A stretch of 64,000 bases of DNA, taken from Pseudeuparius sepicola (Eukaryota; Arthropoda; Insecta; Coleoptera; Anthribidae). The position numbers were made by a program, and so were the translations under genes. Each line of letters starts with the position of its first letter. The stretch's first letter is position 1. The notes below the pieces were generated by a model. It saw nothing but the letters and a program-made list of their open reading frames with translations, ran no database searches and had not been told where the DNA came from. Location: NCBI GenBank assembly GCA_963920635.1, contig OY987307.1:5890001-5954000 (forward strand), in the 5' to 3' direction. Below, one piece after another: positions 1 to 12,005 of the stretch.

Positions 1-561
1 ATTATGGGACTGCAAGAAAAATATAAACGTGCTTTTAAAGGTTGGTTTGGACCAAGACTTATCTACGTCTTATCTCAACCAAACCACATAGAAAAAGTAC
101 TGGCGAGTTCGAAAACTTTAGAAAAAGACCATTTATATAAACATCTCGAAGATGTTTTAGGACCTGGTCTTTTAACGGCACCTGGTTTGACGTTTTTTAG
201 GCTTTTAGTTAACATCCGATAGCAAAGTTTTTTTAGTATCCCTTTGGAAAGTACATCGGAAGGCAATCGCTCCGTCTTTCAACCAAAAAGTACTAGATTC
301 TTTCGTCGATATATTTGCATATAAAAGTGTAATATTTGCTGATATCCTTGAAAAACATATCGGAGAAAGACTTAATATTTTCCAACTAACCTCAAAGTGC
401 ACCTTGGATATAATTTTGGGTAAAATAATATTTGAATTTTGAACAATATAACTTTAGGTAGGTAATGATTCCTATTTTAGAAACTGCCATGGGTGTAAAG
501 TTCGACATCCAAACTGGCAATACTGACCATCATCTTGTTATGGACAGGTAAGTGTTGTTAT

Positions 562-588
562 CTCCGATCAAGTCATATTTGATCGGAG
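562..588. repeat. Micro-palindrome insert, 27 bp, 8-bp duplication GTTGTTAT
   Basis: Arms CTCCGATCAA / TTGATCGGAG around a 7-nt centre, flanked by GTTGTTAT at 554-561 and 589-596. It sits six bases inside intron 3 of P450 copy 1. The paralogous intron at 9215-9230 lacks the palindrome and has only one copy of the target, so this is an insertion. Unlike most members it starts CT rather than CA. Confidence 0.85.
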
Positions 589-783
589 GTTGTTATTATG
601 TGACTAAAAATAAAACTAATAAAATAAAAAAATGTAACAATTTTTGAGAATTTCAACATCATAATATTAATCATGTATTTCGAAATCGAGGGGGTGTGAA
701 AAAGGTATATTATTATTTTTTCTTTCCCTATTATGGTTGTCCCCCGAAAAAAAAAAACTCATTACTATAAGAGTTACGCTCTA

Positions 784-2321
784 TACACTGTGTCCCGGAT
801 AAGAATGAACAGCATGGGGATATTGCAAACAGTGAGAGATAGAGCAACGGTTAAATGGGGAAAAAGTTGCGCAATTTCGAGGTCAATAAAATGGCACAAA
901 CAGATTTCTAATATCTTTTTTCGTTTTTGAGTTATTTTGAAAAAAGTAAAATTTTGCGTTTTCGATTTTATTTTTTTCTGAAGTTGTTATCACAGATAGA
1001 AAAAAAAGAAAAACACTTTCTTATGGCACTTTTTAACGGGCTTTAAGACGGCGTTTTTAGATTTGTTCTACAACGTTTCGTTTTTGAGAAACCATCTTCA
1101 ACTTAATTTTTTTAAATACGGACCTGGATTTTTTTTGCAGATTTTGAAAGCACTTTTCATTGCAAATACCATGATGTATGACACGAAATATTTTTAAATT
1201 GTTTTGAGACAATTATTCTGAAAATTCCCTTTTTTCCATTCATTTTTCTCTAATGCGGCCCTGTATTTAATAATAAGAAGTCTAAATATTAATCAGTATT
1301 GTCAACAATTTAACTTATAACTTATCTTTCGATTATTGGAGAACCAAAAAAAAGGACGGCAAAGACTAATAACAGTCACATGCGATAATAAAAAATAAAT
1401 AAAACCCCCCACCTAGAAGGCTTTGAAACAACGAAACCAACCCCTTGTCATTTGTCATAACTCCCACTGTATCATTTAGTTAACAATTTGTATCATTAGA
1501 AATGGAGGGTGCTTTTTCAAATGGGGACAAATTTAACATGTCAGCATGTTATATCTTGCGTCACAGAAATAGTGTAGAGGCCGAACGAATGTATTGTTGC
1601 AATTAATAAATAGCAAAAGTTATTGATTTCGTTGGCTTAAAGCTTTCTTCTGACAATTAGAAAAAGCTAAGAATTTACTCCAAAACACAATGCGACACTG
1701 TTTGCTGTAGAACAACAGAGGAAAACACTTACCAGACAGGGCCGTATTTAAAAATATTAAGTTTTCGAAGTAAAAATAAACTGTAAATAAATTGTTGTCA
1801 ATACTGATTAATAATTAGACTTCTTATTATTAAATACAGGGCCGCAATAGAAAAAAAATGAATGGAAAAAAGGAATAATCAGTATAATTGTCTCAAAACA
1901 TTTTAAAAATATTTCGTGTCATACATCATGATATTTGCAATGAAAAGTGCTTTCAAAATCTGCAAAAAAAAATCCAGGTCCGTATTTAAAAAAATAAAGT
2001 TGAAGATGGTTTCTCAAAAACGAAACGTTGTAGAACAAATCTAAAAACGCCATCTTAAAGCCCGTTAAAAAGTGCCATAAGAAAGTGTTTTTCTTTTTTT
2101 TCTATCTGTCATAACAACTTCAGAAAAAATAAAATCGAAAACGCAAAATTTTACTTTTTTCAAAATAACTCAAAAACGAAAAAAGATATTAGAAATCTGT
2201 TTGTGCCATTTTATTGACCTCGAAATTGCGCAACTTTTTCCCCATTTAACCGTTGCTCTATCTCGTTTGCAATATCCCCATGCTGTTCATTCTTATCCGG
2301 GACACAGTGTATAATATGACA
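784..2321. mobile_element. Foldback element with about 530-bp inverted arms
   Basis: Ends TACACTGTGTCCCGGATAAG are inverted at both sides and flanked by TA at 782-783 and 2322-2323. The arms run about 784-1310 and 1795-2321 with only a few mismatches and small indels. No coding capacity was seen. It is inserted in intron 3 of P450 copy 1 and absent from the paralogous intron, so it arrived after the tandem duplication. TA duplication and long arms suggest a non-autonomous Tc1/mariner-type element. Confidence 0.85.
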
Positions 2322-3280
2322 TCAAAATAGATACGTACCTACATCAAGATAGAGATCATAAAGCGAAATGACGTCTTATGAATGTGTAATGCTGTTATTA
2401 TTAACGAAAGTGAAAAGTTATATTATTTGTTCCTAAATATGTATCTGCTGTTTTTATATTTATAGATTATTGGAATTGACTCTATTAAAAGTTTTCCAAA
2501 TTTGGTACCACGTGGATTTCATTTGAAACTGAGCGACTTAAAAAACGATTCAGTGATTTGATAGACAAAGTAGGTAAGTCAGTCTCACATTTTTTTAAAA
2601 AAATTTTTGTGTATTTTTTGTAGGTTATCGAAGAGAAAATTTGCTCAAAAGAAAGAAGACGTTCGTCGTCAGTAGCACAAGTCGACTATGGTAATGACAA
2701 ATATAAAAAAAATTAAAAAAAATCACAAATTTTTTTAGGTAACACCAAATTTGCGTTTTTGGACTCGATCATAGAAACCACCAATTTCACACTCAGGGAC
2801 GAAGTTAACATTTTTATTTTCGCCGTAACTACGATCTTTAATGTTTTGTAATATTTCTGATTCGTTTAAATTTCGTAGGGTACGGATACGACCGCAGCAA
2901 CAATGAGTTTCTTTTTTTCGGTTTTGGGTATACACCAAGATGTGCAGGTATATATAGGGAAAAATATCCCAATCGAACCTCAAACATTTCTTTTAGCAAA
3001 AAGTCTACGAAGAAGTTATCGAAATCATGGGCCACGACCGCATGCCGCAAACCAGCGACTTGCCCCTGATGAAATACACTGAGAACGTTATAAAAGAAAC
3101 TCTCAGATTATTTCCAGCCGCTCCGGTTATATTAAGAGTTATATCAGAAGATGTGGACGTAGGTAATAACTTTTTACGATTTTTGTTGGTGGACATGCAA
3201 AACCCGCCCAATAACATCATTTAAATTTCCAACCTCGTTCAAATACTATATTTTTCGGTCGGTTTGGGGTTTGAACGTCT

Positions 3281-4458
3281 ACAGGGTGTCCAACTTTAAA
3301 ATTGTACAAATCCGTAAAATCTTCATTATTGGAGATAATCGCCTGAACTTTTTTTTGTTTGAAAGGCCGTCAAAAACCGCTTCTTTCGACCTTCCTGCCA
3401 TTTTCAAAAAGCAAATCCAGGGCCAGCTGCGATTTTTTTATACCCCCAATTTTCACGAAAACCATTTAGCGATTTTTTTATTTAAAATCTGACACCACAG
3501 CGTTAATTAGAACACCCAAAAACCCCTATATACCAAATTTAAATAAAAAATATACAGGGAGTTCCATTCTGCAGGGTGTCAAAGTTGAGCAAAATAGGAA
3601 TTTTAAAGGCATCTGGCGAGTCAAGTGTGCCATGGAATCCATTCAAATTAGTTAAATGGTCAACAGGACCACTCAAAATGTTGGTGTGAAAATATTTACT
3701 ACAAAAATGTACAGGATATTTTTCTCTGAGCCATCTCAAAATTCGGAAATTTTATGAAACTTATACGGATCAAGAGTGCTGTGAAATCATTGAAAAAAAA
3801 ATATTGATAAACACAAAAGTAATGTATTTCTTTACAAAGTGCCAACTAACAAATAAAAACAATTTAAATTATTGGACCTTTCTCAACAAAGTCACTGTGT
3901 AAGAGGATACATTTTCTGTGCGTTTCCTGTTGTGGCACACCAGCCACCTTAACTTTATGCACTTACTGACTGGCAGGTTTCTGTATTTTTTAGATTTAGT
4001 TCGTTTATAGTGTGTGGAGCGGTTTTGATATACTCGATTTTTGACCCGTATAAAGTTCCAAAAATTCAGTAATTTGAGGTGGTAGAGATAAGAACACTCT
4101 GTATATTTTGTATTATACCTTTGCACACCAACACCTTGAGTGGTCCTATTGACCATTCAACTGTTTTAAGGGGATTCCATGGCACACTTGACTCGGCACA
4201 CGTCTTTAAAATTCCTATTTTGTTCAACTTTGACACCCTGCAGAATGGAACTCCCTGTATATTTTTTGATTAAATTTGGTATATGGGGATTTTGGGGTGT
4301 TCTGATTAACGCTGTGGAGTCAGATTTTAAATAAAAAAATCGCTAAAGTCAAAAGAAGCGGTTTTTGAAGGCCTTTCAAACAAAAAAAAAGTTTAGGCGA
4401 TTATCTCCGAAAATGAAGATTTTACGGATTTGTACAGTTTTAAAGTTGGACACCCTGT
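3281..4458. mobile_element. Foldback element, end ACAGGGTGTCCAACTTTAAA
   Basis: Almost the whole element is an inverted repeat: the left half (3281 to about 3850) matches the right half (about 3900 to 4458) in reverse. It lies in intron 8 of P450 copy 1. Relatives are at 38086-40075 and inside 42300-43190. Open frames in it are palindrome shadows, not genes. Confidence 0.8.
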
Positions 4459-4983
4459 TTGTAGACCGCAAGAGAGTGGTCAGAATACGGCTGTAAGTCA
4501 GTTGCGTAGTTTCTTTAAATTCCACATTCATTAATAAAAAGTCGGGCTTCACTGTCGTGGTACACAAATATCCATTTTTTATCGATTTGTTTAACACCTG
4601 AAGGTGCTTCAATGTGTTTTGCCACAGTTTCCATACATAGAAACCCAGAGTTTTGGGAAGACCCCCTGAAATTCGATCCTGAACGATTTTCTCCTGAAAA
4701 TATTGGAAAAATTCCACCTGGTGCCTACCTACCATTTGCTCTAGGACCTAGAAACTGCATAGGTGAAAAATATCTTCCTTTTTTCTGATTATTTTCTTAA
4801 ATTTTCTTTTCAGGAATGAAATACGCGTATATGAGCATGAAAACTATCATAGCCAACGTCGTGAGGAGGATTAAATTTAAATCGGAATACAAGCCTGTTT
4901 TAGATATAGAAATTAAAATAAATCTTTTGCTTAGGTATAAGATGAACGACCCCAAATTGTATGCAGAAAAAAGAACTCATTAA

Positions 4984-5894
4984 TTTTTTGTTTATTTTTA
5001 ATTAAAAAATACTTAATATTATTATTATTTATTTATTACCAAAATCCTTTATGTTCAGGATGATAATGCAAAAGCCAAATTATTATGCCCTTCTGTCAAC
5101 AAAAAAAATATTTTTTTTTACTCGAATTTACGCTAATCAGGGGCAATAGCGTGAATATGACCAAGTTTTGAGAAAATGCAAAATGGCGTCACAAGTTTAC
5201 CTTCAGGAATCAGAAATCAAACACAGATTAATGGCAGTAAGGTTTATTGACAATAATTTACAGTGAGGCAGAAACAATTTTTTTAACGAACTTCAATATG
5301 GTCAAATGAAATTCCAAATTTAAAGAGACTTTTGGTCAAATTCTCAGTATTCCATTTAGCTCTAGTATTCTTCTTTTGATATTTCTGAACCATCTGTAAA
5401 ATAACAGATTATGCAAAACAGTTATCAGAAATTGTCACGTGGGATAATTGCGTATTCATGGGGTAATAGCGTATTCACGCTATTACCCCCACGCTATTGC
5501 CCCAATTACATACAATATGAGCAAAATATTTTATAGAGATTAGGTTGAACCGTGTTAACGCAATACTGCACAAGATTGAAGACAAATAAGCATATTTGCA
5601 AAAAACATGTCCACTGAACGTATTACCCACCTTATAGATACACAACAGTTTCCTGCTTTTGATAGCACTAGAACTAAAACCGGCAAAAAAACTCAAAAAT
5701 AAGTTTTCTCCACGAGTGTATTTATTCCGGCGATAAGTGATGGAACAATGACGCCTACTTATAATCTTCATATTTTAATGCCTGCACAATGCTGCCATCT
5801 ACTGTAGAATTTCCAAAACATTGCCCCACATTCCCCTACTTTTGCGTTAAGATCACACAGTTGATGCTTAATATATGCTTAATATATTTCTTAA
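4984..5894. other. Intergenic, no gene seen
   Basis: A+T-rich sequence downstream of the P450 stop. It holds a 30-bp hairpin at about 5469-5500 (GGGGTAATAGCG / CGCTATTACCCC) whose core phrase is repeated nearby at 5139-5156, but no flanking duplication. No reading frame here looks like a protein I recognise. Confidence 0.5.
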
Positions 5895-5901
5895 GCAATA
5901 C

Positions 5902-5931
5902 CACAGAATAGCCTACGGTGGCTATTCTGTG
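5902..5931. repeat. Micro-palindrome insert, 30 bp, 7-bp duplication GCAATAC
   Basis: Arms CACAGAATAGCC / GGCTATTCTGTG. GCAATAC is exactly repeated at 5895-5901 and 5932-5938. The insert is nearly the reverse complement of the one at 37539, so these two belong to one sequence family. Confidence 0.85.
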
Positions 5932-6026
5932 GCAATACTCTATAATATGTTAGTACTTACTTTCGACACATAAAATGGTTTTACAAGCTTTTATTTATTT
6001 ATTTAACTTTACCTGTTAGATAGTAC

Positions 6027-6059
6027 CATTGAGTAAATGAATAATTCCTTTACTTAATG
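6027..6059. repeat. Micro-palindrome insert, 33 bp, near-exact 7-bp duplication
   Basis: Arms CATTGAGTAAA / TTTACTTAATG with centre GAATAATTC. Flanks ATAGTAC (6020-6026) and ATAGTAT (6060-6066) agree at 6 of 7 positions. Belongs with the CATTGA-type inserts at 16924, 24998 and 35535. Confidence 0.65.
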
Positions 6060-6081
6060 ATAGTATGTATGTTTGTTATAC

Positions 6082-6116
6082 CACAGAATAAATAGCTTAT
6101 TACTCGTTAGTCTGTG
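6082..6116. repeat. Micro-palindrome insert, 35 bp, near-exact 7-bp duplication
   Basis: Terminal inverted CACAGA / TCTGTG with a decayed interior. Flanks GTTATAC (6075-6081) and GTTTTAC (6117-6123) agree at 6 of 7. Probably an older member of the CACAGA type. Confidence 0.6.
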
Positions 6117-6425
6117 GTTTTACCTATAATAAACAATAACCTTTACCTTGACAAAGGCGTGTTAAAAGCTTATTTTCTAAATAGGCAGAACACAATAATT
6201 GGATAAATTATATTGTATAATATAACACACCAGCAATCTCAAAAAGTACTCTGATAACATAATTATTAAGTAAATAAATACTATACTTGATAGGAAATCA
6301 AATAGTTGCTTAAATTCTTTCCAAAAGAATGCAACGTAAGTAAGCTTTTGCATTTACAACGGCAGAAGTACTTCAAACATTAGTGCCCCACTTAAAATAT
6401 CCCCTAGCGATAGGTACTAATAAAT

Positions 6426-7816
6426 AAAATATTAGAAAAAGGAAAATTTCCCAAGAGTTTAAAAATAGGACTAATAAAGCCACTCTATAAAAAAGGTGCC
6501 AAAGACTCCGTTGACAATTATCGACCTGTATGTTTGACTAGTGCTTTATCAAAAGTAATTGAAAAAATAATTAAAAAACGCATTGTTTCATATTTGAATA
6601 AATATGAATTAATATCCAGAAATCAATTTGGTTTCAGACAAGCAGTATCTACAGAAATAGTCCATCTAACAAATAATATATATTCCAACCTGGACAATAA
6701 CAGGAAGACAATAGCGATATTTCTGGATTTGGCAAAAGCCTTTGACACCGTTGATCAGGCAAAATTGATAAATTCACTTGAAGATCTAGGCTTTAGAGGT
6801 CCAGCTATTAGACTCATTACTACTTACCTTAGTGAAAGAATCCAGTATGTCAAAATTGGTGATGAGATCAGTAAACCACTACCAGTCACTTACGCTGTTC
6901 CTCAAGGTACGGTGCTGGGACCAATATTATTCTCCATCTATATAAATGGTATCCTGGAATTAGAACCTATTGGCAAAATAACATCATTTGCCGACGACAC
7001 CGTGATTGAGTACTGATTGAGTTACCTGGAACCACGTGAAACAAAACGCTGAAACAGAATTAGTCAAAATTAAGGATTGGTTTGACGACATGAGTCTAAC
7101 AATAAATTTTAATAAAACTAAGTATATAGTTTTTTCGTGTAAAAACACTGCCGTGCCGAATTATATAATTCTATAACAATAAATCAAGATGGAAAGGAAG
7201 TCACTCTGGACGAGGTGAACAGTATTAAGTACCTGGGAATTGAAATAGATAAGTTTATGAAATGGGTTGTTCATATTAAGTCGCTAATAAAAAACAAGAA
7301 GCATCCTGTTCAAGTTTAAGCAACTAAAAAACATTCTTAATCTTCCTAAGCTTAAGATGGTTTACTTTACTTTAGTGTATTCTTTAATACAATACGGTAT
7401 TGCAGGCTGGGGCGGTGCATATGATAACTTTATAAATCAGATCGAAATTGTTAAAAAACTGTTTATTAAAATAATGTTAAGAAAAAAGTCTACTTACCCA
7501 AGTGATCTGGTATACGAGTACCAGGAGAGCCACCTTCTTGACATCAGGCCGATATACTGCATGAAAATTGCTACCCTGCAACACAGAAAGAGGAGTGAGT
7601 TAAGACAGATCTCACATCTCAAAAGGAATATCAAACGTGGAAAGCATTTAGAGATCGACACACTTTCTTGCTCCACATCTGTACCGGCTAATTTCAAAAG
7701 ATATAAGAAATACTTTACAAATAATTTTGTTTAAAAATAGCGTCGAGAAATGGCTTTTATCTAAGCCTAGAATTCCTAGAAATATGGCTAAGAAACTAAT
7801 AAACATGAAGTAAAAA
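6426..7816 (+). pseudogene. LINE (non-LTR retrotransposon) reverse transcriptase fragment
   Basis: The frame starting near 6426 reads IGLIKPLYKKG, NYRPVCLTSALSKVIEK and NQFGFR (RT motifs 1-2), then FLDLAKAFDTVD, PQGTVLGPILF and the catalytic FADDT near 6990, in the usual order of a jockey/CR1-like LINE. After about 7013 the thumb and C-terminal part (KIKDWFDDMSL, SIKYLGI, LPKLKMVYFTL, ending about 7733) needs several frame changes. No endonuclease domain is present, so it is 5'-truncated, as is common for LINE copies, and dead. Clade assignment beyond LINE is tentative. Confidence 0.85.
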
Positions 7817-8032
7817 TATACTTACCAATCTTCATTGATCAATACTTACCTACCTGTCTGGAAGTTCTTTGGCTCCATAATATGACACACCTCCCCTTTC
7901 TTCTCGAATTCCTTGATGTGGCCTGAGTGAACCCCACATAGGGGCATTCATTTATTTATTTTGGCTAGGAAAAGTGAATACGTACCTACCTACATAGAGA
8001 CATAATAGAGACATAATATATATATATATATA

Positions 8033-8627
8033 TAATGACAACAAGGATGTAAGATTAGCGAGTGCAAATGTAACAATTACAAGAAAAGGTGATAATGGGC
8101 AAACACTCAAAGTTAACAAAAAGAAAAAACTAGTAACCGCATACACGTGTTTCATGCTATTTGGCAATCATCGGTACGGTGTAACATTAACCAAATCAAA
8201 AGATAGGCATGATTTGGGAAGCAACAAATGAAGTCCAGGCAGGAGCCAACAGCACATTTGCAGCTTCAGTCAGCACATCCCCGATTTTGGGGCTTGTACT
8301 AACATCGCCACGGAGGCTGCTAAAGCGACCTGCGTGGAAATCTTCATAACCCAAGATACAATGACAACAAGGATGTAAGATTAGCGAGTGCAAATGTAAC
8401 AATTACAAGAAAAGGTGATAATGGGCAAACACTCAAAGTTAACAAAAAGAAAAAACTAGTAACCGCATACACGTGTTTCATGCTATTTGGCAATCATCGG
8501 TACGGTGTAACATTAACCAAATCAAAAGATAGGCATGATTTGGGAAGCAACAAATGAAGTCCAGGCAGGAGCCAACAGCACATTTGCAGCTTCAGTCAGC
8601 ACATCCCCGATTTTGGGGCTTGTACTG
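8033..8627 (+). repeat. Direct tandem duplication, period about 327 bp
   Basis: A block of about 268 bp beginning AATGACAACAAGGATGTAAG occurs at 8033 and again at 8360, essentially identical. The first copy carries about 60 bp of extra tail (8302-8359). Copy 2 of the P450 follows directly. Short frames (for example ANVTITRKGDNGQTLKVNKK) occur but match nothing I recognise. The near-identity implies a recent duplication or an assembly artefact. Confidence 0.8.
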
Positions 8628-8669
8628 ACTATAAAAAAGTGGCTTTTGACAATTTTTGTGGTTTTTTAG

Positions 8670-10869
8670 ATATCTACTACGTTATCATGAAAATGCAAGA
8701 AAAATATAAACGTGGTTTTAAAGGTTGGTTTAGACCAAGACTTTTCTACGTCCTAGCTCATCCAAACCACATAGAAAAAGTACTGGCGAGTTCGAAAACT
8801 TTAGAAAAAGACGATTTATATAAACACGTCGAAGATTTTTTATAGGGCGTACTCTTTTAACGGCACCCGGTTTAAGCCTTTAGTTAAATTCTGTAACAAT
8901 GGTGTTTTAGTATCCCTTTGGAAAGTACATCGGAAGGCAATCACTCCGTCTTTCAACCAAAAAGTACTAGATCCTTTCGTCGAAATATTTGCAGATAAAA
9001 GTGCAATATTTGCTGATATCCTTGAAAAACATATAGGAGAAAGACTTAATATTTTACAAGTAACCTCAAAGTGCACCTTGGATATAATTTTGGGTGAAAT
9101 AATATTTGAATTTTGAACAATACAACTTTATATATATTATATTTTAGAAACTGCCATGGGTGTAAAGTTCGATATCCAAACTGGCAATTCTGACCATCAT
9201 CTTGTTATGGACAGGTAAGTTTGTTATGTGACTAAAAATAAAACTAATAAACACACCTTCCCGAGGTTTAGATTCGAAAATACAGGGTGCAGTAGTCTGG
9301 GACAGAAATATTTTATGGTGGTCACTATAGGAGAGCAAATAACTGTTTACGCTGTATAATAATGCCACATCTACATCTATAAAATAGGTAGGTACCATAG
9401 ACATAACTAGGTCGTATTTTTAGGGGGGGCTGATCAGGACCGGCTCAAGATTTTGCGGGGCCGGGTGCCGCATGAAAATGCGGGGCCCCGACAAGGAATT
9501 ATTTAATCCATTAAGAAGAAATTTTTGAAAGTCGGTACGTTACTTACAAAGATATATTTTTTACATGTCATTCTGTAAAATGGTAGGCCGGGGCTACGAG
9601 TTTGGATCACTTCTGTGACGTATATAGGAATTAATTTCGAGTGGTGGAGGGACAATTGTTGTGTCTTTTTTAAACAAGGGCATTTAAAATAATTCTAAAA
9701 AATGAGCCGCAGGCGAAATTTTTTAAAAATTCGAAGAAACATTACATAAAATTAGTCTTGGGAAATCCCAATATCTTCAAATTTACAAGCTGGTGTGAAT
9801 ATTTTCAAATTCCGAAATGGGTTCGGTCCCGCCCTTCTAAATACGTTACTGATTGGATCACCCTGTACCACCCTTGAGGTGCCACACCCAAAAACGTTAA
9901 TTTTAAGGCTTCAAAAAATAATGTATAGGCCTATCTACTGGTAATTTTGAATCATCTTTAATTGATTTAAGAAAAAACATTATGAAAAAGTGGCGGTTTC
10001 CGAGTAGAAACCAGAGAAAAAATGTTGGAAATGTCTGCTATTTTGTGATGCAAGATTATTTACATACCTAGTACATATTATAACGAAACAACAATACAGT
10101 GGATGAATAACAAAATAAAAGTCTGGAGTCTGGAGTCTGGCACAGCAAAAGTACATTCTCCGACGCCCGTCTCGTCTCTCTTTCTCTCGGCAGCAGGCAC
10201 GGTGTGTTCGCTCTCGCTTGCGCGTTTAAATTTCAGCCGGATTTTGTGGGGGCACAAGGCGCAAGATTCCGCAAGAGCAAGCGATTCGTCGAAACTGGTG
10301 AATTTAAAAAGGCGCGTGCGGTGTTCGCCGTGTTGCGTAACGTTGCTTTGTCAGAATGTTAGATCTATTCTGTTTCCGAGAAGCATATCTTCGCACATCC
10401 TTTACATTTTAGGGACGACTAATAGAAATGTAGGAGGGCTAAGCCCCCCCCCTAGTTACGTTTATGGTAGGTACCTACATCAAGGAAGAGATCATTAAGC
10501 GAAAATGTCTTATGAATGTGTAATGCTGTTATTATTAACGAAAGTTAAAAGTTATATTAATTGTTCATAAATATGTATCTACTGTTTTTATACTTATAGA
10601 ATAATGGAATTGACAGTATTAAAAGTTTTCGAAATTTGGTACCACGTGGATCTCATTTGGAAACTGTCACCAGCTGGACGTGAAACTGAGCGATTCAGTG
10701 ATTTGATAGACAAAGTAAGTCGATTATGGGAATGACAAAAAGAAAAAAAACAACAAAAAAAAATATTTTTTTAGGTAAAACCAAATTTGGATTTTTGGAC
10801 TCTATCATAGGAACTACCGATTTCACAATCGCAGAACTCAGGGACGAAGTTAACATGTTTATTTTCGCC
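8670..10869 (+). pseudogene. CYP4-like cytochrome P450, copy 2 (truncated tandem duplicate)
   Basis: Exons homologous to copy 1: 8670-8869, 8911-9093, 9148-9214, 10600-10714 and 10775-10869. The first carries a frameshift and stop after KHVEDFL. Exon 4 is complete through SPAGRETERFSDLIDK. Intron 4 and nearly all of exon 5 are deleted; only its last bases survive at about 10721-10730. Homology ends about 10890, so the oxygen-binding helix, ExxR and heme exons are missing and the copy cannot encode a working P450. Intron sequence also matches copy 1, which shows a segmental tandem duplication rather than retroposition. The first exon here extends 5' further than in copy 1 (IYYVIMKMQEKYKR), which helps define the exon cut by the window edge. 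Confidence 0.88.
9428..9850 (+). repeat. Interspersed repeat shared with 21061-21470
   Basis: Starts AGGACCGGCTCAAG, contains GCGGGGCCCCGACAAGGAATT and later GCCGCAGGCGAAATTTT. The same order occurs at 21061-21470 inside the large palindromic element. It sits in intron 3 of P450 copy 2, where copy 1 lacks it. Confidence 0.75.
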
Positions 10870-10999
10870 GTAACTAAGATCTCTTATATTTGTTATATTT
10901 TTAATTATTTATTTAAGCAATACTAAGTTTGATAACTGGCAAATAAAAACAACTGTCAAATAAAAACAATTGCTTCTATTCTCTCCTACTCATCAATAT

Positions 11000-11647
11000 C
11001 GATTAATATGAAATTAAACTTAAAGGTAATAATTATTTGTTCCATAAAAGTCAAGAATTTTGCTTAGATACGTAAAATAGTTTGATGATATTTTAATTTA
11101 TTATTATTTGGCATCAATAATTTAGAACTGGGAAACGTAATGTAACTAAATTTATACCCCAAATGCTAGACGGTATATCAACTTTGCAACAAACATAACA
11201 GAATTTTGAAGCGTAAATATCATTTTCTTTTGAAAGATACCTATTCTTATCGGTAATTAGTAATAAAAAATTAATAGAATCATAAAGCTAGTGATATAAA
11301 ATAGTTATTACGAAGTTTCGAGTTTTAAAAATTTTCAGAAATTTTATAAATACTAAAAATTGGCAAAAAACTAAATATTTCGGTAGAGCGTTCAAATTTG
11401 GTACACTTACGTAAAATTGAAAAACAAGCAACTTTTTCAAGTACCTAAAACTTTTTGATATTTTAACAACTAAACCCATTTTTGGCGATATATTTTTTTA
11501 AATGTCATTTTTGACAGATAACAAAAGTCACATGACCACGATTGAGTGGGTCAAAGCAGAGATGATTGCCCCAGAGTAGTTTCATCTTAGCCCAAAAATA
11601 AAAATAATCCCATATTTATGGTTCCAATTTTTTGGCGGGCACTGTAT
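11000..11647. mobile_element. Decayed element with GGCGGGCACTGTA end
   Basis: The right end TTTTTTGGCGGGCACTGTA matches the ends of the foldback at 57455-58364. Internal A+T-rich sequence near 11300-11470 resembles the repeats at 30295-31680 in reverse. The left end was not located. Confidence 0.5.
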
Positions 11648-11777
11648 ATATTTTTTTTTTTTCTAAATATAAAATTATACCTAAACGTAAATGGATGCAA
11701 CAAAAATCTGAAAAAGCAAATTATTTTGAATTTGCCGCACTTTCGTGGGTTAAAATGGCGATATAGTATATTTCCTA

Positions 11778-12005
11778 ACAAGTGCGGAAAGTGCCACTTT
11801 TCCGCACGCGATTGCAGTTCGCTACGCGTCGTTCAGCCAAGAAATCGAATGTGGAAAAGACACTTTCCGCAAGAGTTAGGAACACTATTTTTTCTACAAG
11901 CGTACGGAAAAGTAAGACACTAGTGCTGAAAAGTTGTGCGGAAAAGTGACACTTTCTAAACTAAAATGCGTGCGGAAAAGTGTACTTTTCCGCACGCTTG
12001 TAGAA
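11778..12005. repeat. Cluster of GTGCGGAAAAGTG hairpins
   Basis: At least five forward or reverse copies of GTGCGGAAAAGTG lie within 230 bp, forming hairpins. One, at about 11968-11998, is a 30-bp near-perfect palindrome (GCGTGCGGAAAAGTG and its complement). A G+C-rich loop TTCGCTACGCGTCG lies at about 11818. No duplication flanks the 30-bp palindrome. Confidence 0.7.

Larger units (their letters stand above)
1..4983 (+). pseudogene. CYP4-like cytochrome P450, copy 1 (3' ten exons, disrupted)
   Basis: Heme-thiolate monooxygenase of the CYP4 clan, normally ER-anchored; the N-terminal exons lie before the window. Exons read by splice sites and homology: 1-184, 237-419, 481-547, 2466-2569, 2624-2690, 2739-2824, 2879-2947, 2997-3162, about 4597-4762, 4814-4983 (TAA). 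Seen motifs: WKVHRKAI and ETAMGVKFD typical of CYP4, oxygen-binding AGTDTT across the exon 6/7 junction, KETLR (ExxR) in exon 8, DPERF and heme-binding FALGPRNCIG in exon 9. Phases agree at every junction I could define. Exon 4 has lost 23 bp compared with the tandem copy at 10600-10714, so the frame hits TGA right after HVDFI. The 5' edge of exon 9 is unclear; a 1.2-kb foldback lies in intron 8. I infer a recent pseudogene, or an assembly error in exon 4. Confidence 0.88.

Noticed and set aside
4079..4735. Overlapping open frames of 64-119 codons in the foldback at 3281-4458
   Set aside because: They lie in an inverted repeat, and the same peptide (FHGTLDS..KIPIL) appears from either arm and in three other copies. 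No protein family and no start context; shadows of a non-coding repeat.
5469..5500. GGGGTAATAGCG palindrome as another micro-insertion
   Set aside because: The flanks are not duplicated and the core phrase is repeated in the neighbourhood, so a local repeat is a simpler explanation.
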